From Pseudomonadota bacterium (GTDB taxonomy: Bacteria; Pseudomonadota; Gammaproteobacteria; Pseudomonadales; Pseudomonadaceae), in the NCBI GenBank assembly GCA_023431055.1, contig JAEYXX010000014.1:1-41833 (forward strand): a stretch of DNA of 41,833 bases, read 5' to 3'. Below are positions 40,031 to 41,833 of the stretch, piece after piece. The notes below the pieces were generated by a model. The model had not been told where the DNA came from and searched no databases. It worked only from the letters and a program-made list of their open reading frames with translations. The translations under genes were made by a program, and so were the position numbers. Positions within the stretch are counted from its first letter, which is position 1. Every line of letters begins with the position of its first letter.

Positions 40031-40510
40031 TGCGACACCACTTGCCCGACTATTATTGAACGTAAATTTTCAAAAACTGCTATTACTGCTGGCAATAGTG
40101 GCTTCTCTAACCCATTGTCAACGACTGCAAATATTTCAACAGCATCAGAAAATACGCCTTCTCCGAATGGGGCCTGAAAAAGGCCTGCAGAACCAGTAAG
40201 CTGAGATGATGATGAAACTTCACGAGATTTTTTTTGCTGTAAGCTTTGCGTGCTTTATAGAGTCAGCCACATCCCAAATAAACTGAAATTCATGACAAGC
40301 GCCAATAATTTCATTGCGTTTAGCTTTCACACGTTCATTCATTGTTATGCGGTCTGCTGCGGGCTCATTTTCTTGAGCTAAATGGTCAATCATATGATTT
40401 AAAATTAAAGCTGCCAAAAGCCCGCGCTGCAAACTATTCGGAGAGTTAATAAACTCTTTGACAGTTGGCTCAACCATTAAGTAGAAATATTCTTTTGAGT
40501 TTGATGGCAT
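40021..40510 (-). pseudogene. Hypothetical cassette gene split by a one-base shift at an A8 run
   Basis: From ATG 40510 the frame encodes MPSNSKEYFYLMVEP through ADSIKHAKLTAKKIS and stops at TGA 40220, 96 residues. Just before the stop is a run of eight A (minus strand; T8 at 40228-40235). Moving to the frame that skips one A gives SREVSSSSQLTGSAGLFQ and a stop-free stretch to TAG at 40021. Total length 490 nt is 3n+1, so seven A would give one 162-residue protein. Explanations are a real mutation, a sequencing or assembly error, or transcription slippage on the A run making both forms. The family is unknown to me; SIKHAKLT-like segments occur in uncharacterised bacterial proteins. The last codons overlap the attC-like core, as in integron cassettes. 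Confidence 0.6.
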
Positions 40511-40564
40511 CGCCTCAACCCTTTAAGCTAAGGTTGATTTAGTGTAAATCCGAATATTGCTTGA

Positions 40565-41162
40565 TTATTTTTTAAAGGCATCAAAAAAACGAAAGACACC
40601 CCAGCGCCGCCCAGCTTGCGTGTGCTCGTTCTTTTCATCCAATTGAACTTGTGCCTTGTGATTTTCATCGTTGCTCTGCCATGGCAAATAAGATTTGGAT
40701 ACGCAGTGACAGCCATCTCTACCGGGGAGCATGAATCTACCGTCAATATATAGGCCTTCAGTTACCGGAAAGTGTTTCCCGTCAGCCTCCTTATGAGCTA
40801 GATTCTGCTCATAGTCACCACAGGGCACTCCCCCGTACAGCCAGATTGCGTGTGTAATACCCAGCTTCTCTCGTCTCTCGGCCTCCATTAAAATAGTGGC
40901 ATTGTTGGACAAGTAACAAGATATCTCTGCCGCGCGCCGCTTGGTCATGCCCAATCCTATTAAGGTTTGAGAGAGGCTATATAAATCCCCGCCGGCAAGA
41001 ATGGCTTTTAACGCAGCATCATAAAGTAGAGGACAATCTTTCGCTGAGATATCTTCTAAGCGTTCAATATTATCTCGGAGGTCAGTTTTGACAGAATCAG
41101 TAACCTGACTCTGATCGAACTTGACCGTGGGTAGTGAAAAGTTATTTTTGTTAGATCTAGCC
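40565..41162 (-). CDS. 199-aa hypothetical cassette protein, possibly related to phage MuF-type domains
   Basis: Reading starts at GTG (41164-41162) with a strong AGGAGG 7 nt upstream; coordinates of the coding bases are 40565-41164. The N-terminal half is charged and helical. The C-terminal half contains AIWLYGGVPCGDYEQN, then GLYIDGRFMLPGRDGCHCVS, faintly like the C-terminal portion of phage Mu gpF-type head-morphogenesis proteins (the IDG...PG..GC.C pattern). That similarity is from memory and weak. Three Cys and two His in this part could bind metal. The gene is AT-rich, and lies between two attC-like sites with the split gene 54 nt downstream. Confidence 0.65.
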
Positions 41163-41203
41163 ACTCTGTCCTCCTAACTGTAAAAAACCATATTGCTCGT
41201 ATC

Positions 41204-41266
41204 GCCTAACGATTAAGCTAGGGGGCCGGCTTCGCCGGTCCCAGCGAACGAAGTGAGCGCTTAGAG
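41204..41266 (-). repeat. attC-like site 2
   Basis: Read on the minus strand it ends in a perfect GTTAGGC (41210-41204) preceded by AGCTTAATC, has the central stem GGGACCGGC-GAA-GCCGGCCCCC, and opens near CTCTAAG (41266-41260), two mismatches from RYYYAAC. It lies right after the stop of the repeat-protein gene. It shares the block CGCTCACTTCGTTCGCTG and the CCCCTAGCT...CGTTA ending with site 3, supporting a common family. Confidence 0.65.
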
Positions 41267-41282
41267 CGCATTTTTATGCGCT
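41267..41282 (-). terminator. Small hairpin after the repeat-protein gene
   Basis: GCGCAT and ATGCGC arms around a four-base loop lie directly after the TAG stop. No T run follows; it may shield the mRNA end. Confidence 0.4.
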
Positions 41283-41628
41283 AATTGCAACGTGTAGTGC
41301 CGAATGAATCAGTGCGACATGTTGTACCGTCACTGCCTCTTGTTGTACCGAAGGAGTCTGTTCTCCAACTGTTCCCTTGGTTATCTCTGGTTGTTCCAAA
41401 GGAGTCAGTTCTATAAGTGGTGCCATCGCTGCCTCTGGTTGTACCAAATGAGTCCGATCTCCAACTGTTTCCTTGGTTGTCTCTGGTCGTTCCGAAAGAG
41501 TCAGTTCTGTAGGTTGTGCCGTCGCTGCACCTTGTTGTGCCAAAAGAGTCTGTGCGGCAGGATACTTGAGCGAATGCTGATGCGGAAAATAATAAAGACA
41601 TTACGCAAATAGTAAGTATGGTTTTCAT
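41281..41628 (-). CDS. Secreted protein built of 16-residue repeats
   Basis: A 115-residue protein with a signal peptide (MKTILTICVMSLLFSASAFAQ) followed almost entirely by a 16-residue repeat of the form RTDSFGTTR-x-SDGTTY. Five full units and a partial sixth alternate between two versions, one ending SDGTT(Y/C) and one ending NQGNSW, giving a 32-residue higher-order period. Four Cys sit near the two ends of the array and could form disulfides. I recall similar short repeat proteins in proteobacteria but know no function. The ATG at 41628 has GAGAGG 6 nt upstream; a longer frame to 41772 would read through the attC-like site and is not likely. AT-rich and alone in its cassette. Confidence 0.75.
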   Translation of the reverse strand: MKTILTICVMSLLFSASAFAQVSCRTDSFGTTRCSDGTTYRTDSFGTTRDNQGNSWRSDSFGTTRGSDGTTYRTDSFGTTRDNQGNSWRTDSFGTTRGSDGTTCRTDSFGTTRCN

Positions 41629-41652
41629 GATGCCTCTCGGATTAGCTTTAGT

Positions 41653-41751
41653 GCGTAACGCAGAGCTAAGGGGCAGACAAAAGCGGCGCATATAATGCGA
41701 AGCATGCGCCGATTGATGCTGTACAGCGAACGCAGTGAGCGAACCTTGAAT
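41653..41751 (-). repeat. attC-like site 3
   Basis: Read on the minus strand it opens at ATTCAAG (41751-41745), one mismatch from RYYYAAC, contains CGCTCACTGCGTTCGCTG, a stem CGGCGCAT/ATGCGCCG, and ends CCCCTTAGCTCTGCGTTACGC with core GTTACGC (41659-41653, one mismatch). It precedes the repeat-protein gene. It could be the site of a cassette further right, or part of an attI region next to an integrase. Confidence 0.6.
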
Positions 41752-41757
41752 GCTGTA

Positions 41758-41773
41758 ATGGACTCTCCCCACA
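41758..41773 (-). repeat. Right copy of the 16-bp inverted repeat
   Basis: ATGGACTCTCCCCACA, the exact reverse complement of 39999-40014. Confidence 0.85.
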
Positions 41774-41819
41774 CCACAGTTCTATACCAAGGTGTCGAGG
41801 ATTTTTGAGCGGGAGAGTC
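41761..41819. promoter_or_regulatory. 9-bp inverted repeat over the ribosome site of the edge gene
   Basis: GACTCTCCC (41761-41769) pairs perfectly with GGGAGAGTC (41811-41819). The right arm contains the likely ribosome site of the gene starting at 41823, so the stem could hide it, if transcription begins upstream of 41761. Confidence 0.4.
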
Positions 41820-41822
41820 GTT

Positions 41823-41833
41823 ATGAAGCGCAT
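41823..41833 (+). CDS. Start of a rightward gene cut by the window end
   Basis: ATGAAGCGCAT follows GGGAGAG at suitable spacing; only MKR is visible. It is divergent from the cassette genes, the position and direction expected for an integron integrase, but the product cannot be identified from eleven bases. Confidence 0.35.

Noticed and set aside
41281..41772. Longer 163-codon form of the repeat protein
   Set aside because: The extra 48 residues are encoded by the attC-like palindrome; the shorter start has a signal peptide and a ribosome site.

Overview
The window reads as a chromosomal segment of a GC-rich Pseudomonas. The basis is the glk-gltR-gtrS-gtsABCD glucose locus, the PlsB, Mqo, CysI/DUF934 and CcoG homologues, and dense REP-like palindromes of the 'GTAGCCCGGAT...' and 'GTAGGGTGGGC...' types. 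A close relative of the P. mendocina/alcaligenes/stutzeri side of the genus is a guess from the cassette-like right end; no rRNA or tRNA is present to confirm it.

Layout. 0-2.1 kb: acetyl-CoA synthetase. 2.2-3.6 kb: a decayed chemoreceptor fused to the tail of an EAL domain. 3.7-6.7 kb: a DUF4197 protein, a small conserved protein and a three-gene operon (chalcone-isomerase-like, DUF3833 lipoprotein, SDR). 6.8-11.4 kb: an acyl-CoA dehydrogenase behind a striking double-palindrome operator, then an MBL-fold/SDR pair divergent from a LysR regulator. 11.7-13.5 kb: an SH3/coiled-coil membrane protein and a UbiH-type monooxygenase. 13.8-23.0 kb: the glucose block, with glucokinase, response regulator, sensor kinase, binding protein, two permeases, ATPase and a porin that is LamB-like rather than OprB-like. 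edd, which precedes glk in P. aeruginosa, is not here. 23.0-26.6 kb: a REP array, a MocR-type regulator and CcoG. 26.9-30.1 kb: a tightly overlapping run cysI-DUF934-lrgA-lrgB. 30.4-37.6 kb: Mqo with a lipobox, a trypsin-like protease, PlsB, an EamA transporter whose 3' end is triplicated in tandem, and a small membrane protein.

From about 37.6 kb the character changes. Genes become small, GC falls, and three poorly known minus-strand genes (TPR, DUF695, DUF7822-like) lead to a compositionally foreign end (39.95-41.8 kb). That end carries attC-like imperfect palindromes after minus-strand genes, as in integron cassettes. One cassette encodes a secreted protein made of 16-residue repeats. Another encodes a 199-aa protein plus a second protein interrupted by a one-base shift at a run of eight A. 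A 16-bp perfect inverted repeat brackets this block, and a rightward gene begins at the window edge, where an integron integrase could lie. This end is the most unusual part of the window.

Functionally, the glucose block makes a complete uptake-and-phosphorylation route: outer-membrane porin, periplasmic binding protein, ABC permease, glucokinase and its two-component regulator. Acs, Mqo and the acyl-CoA dehydrogenase are ordinary central-carbon enzymes. All functional statements rest on reading protein motifs; no database search was run.
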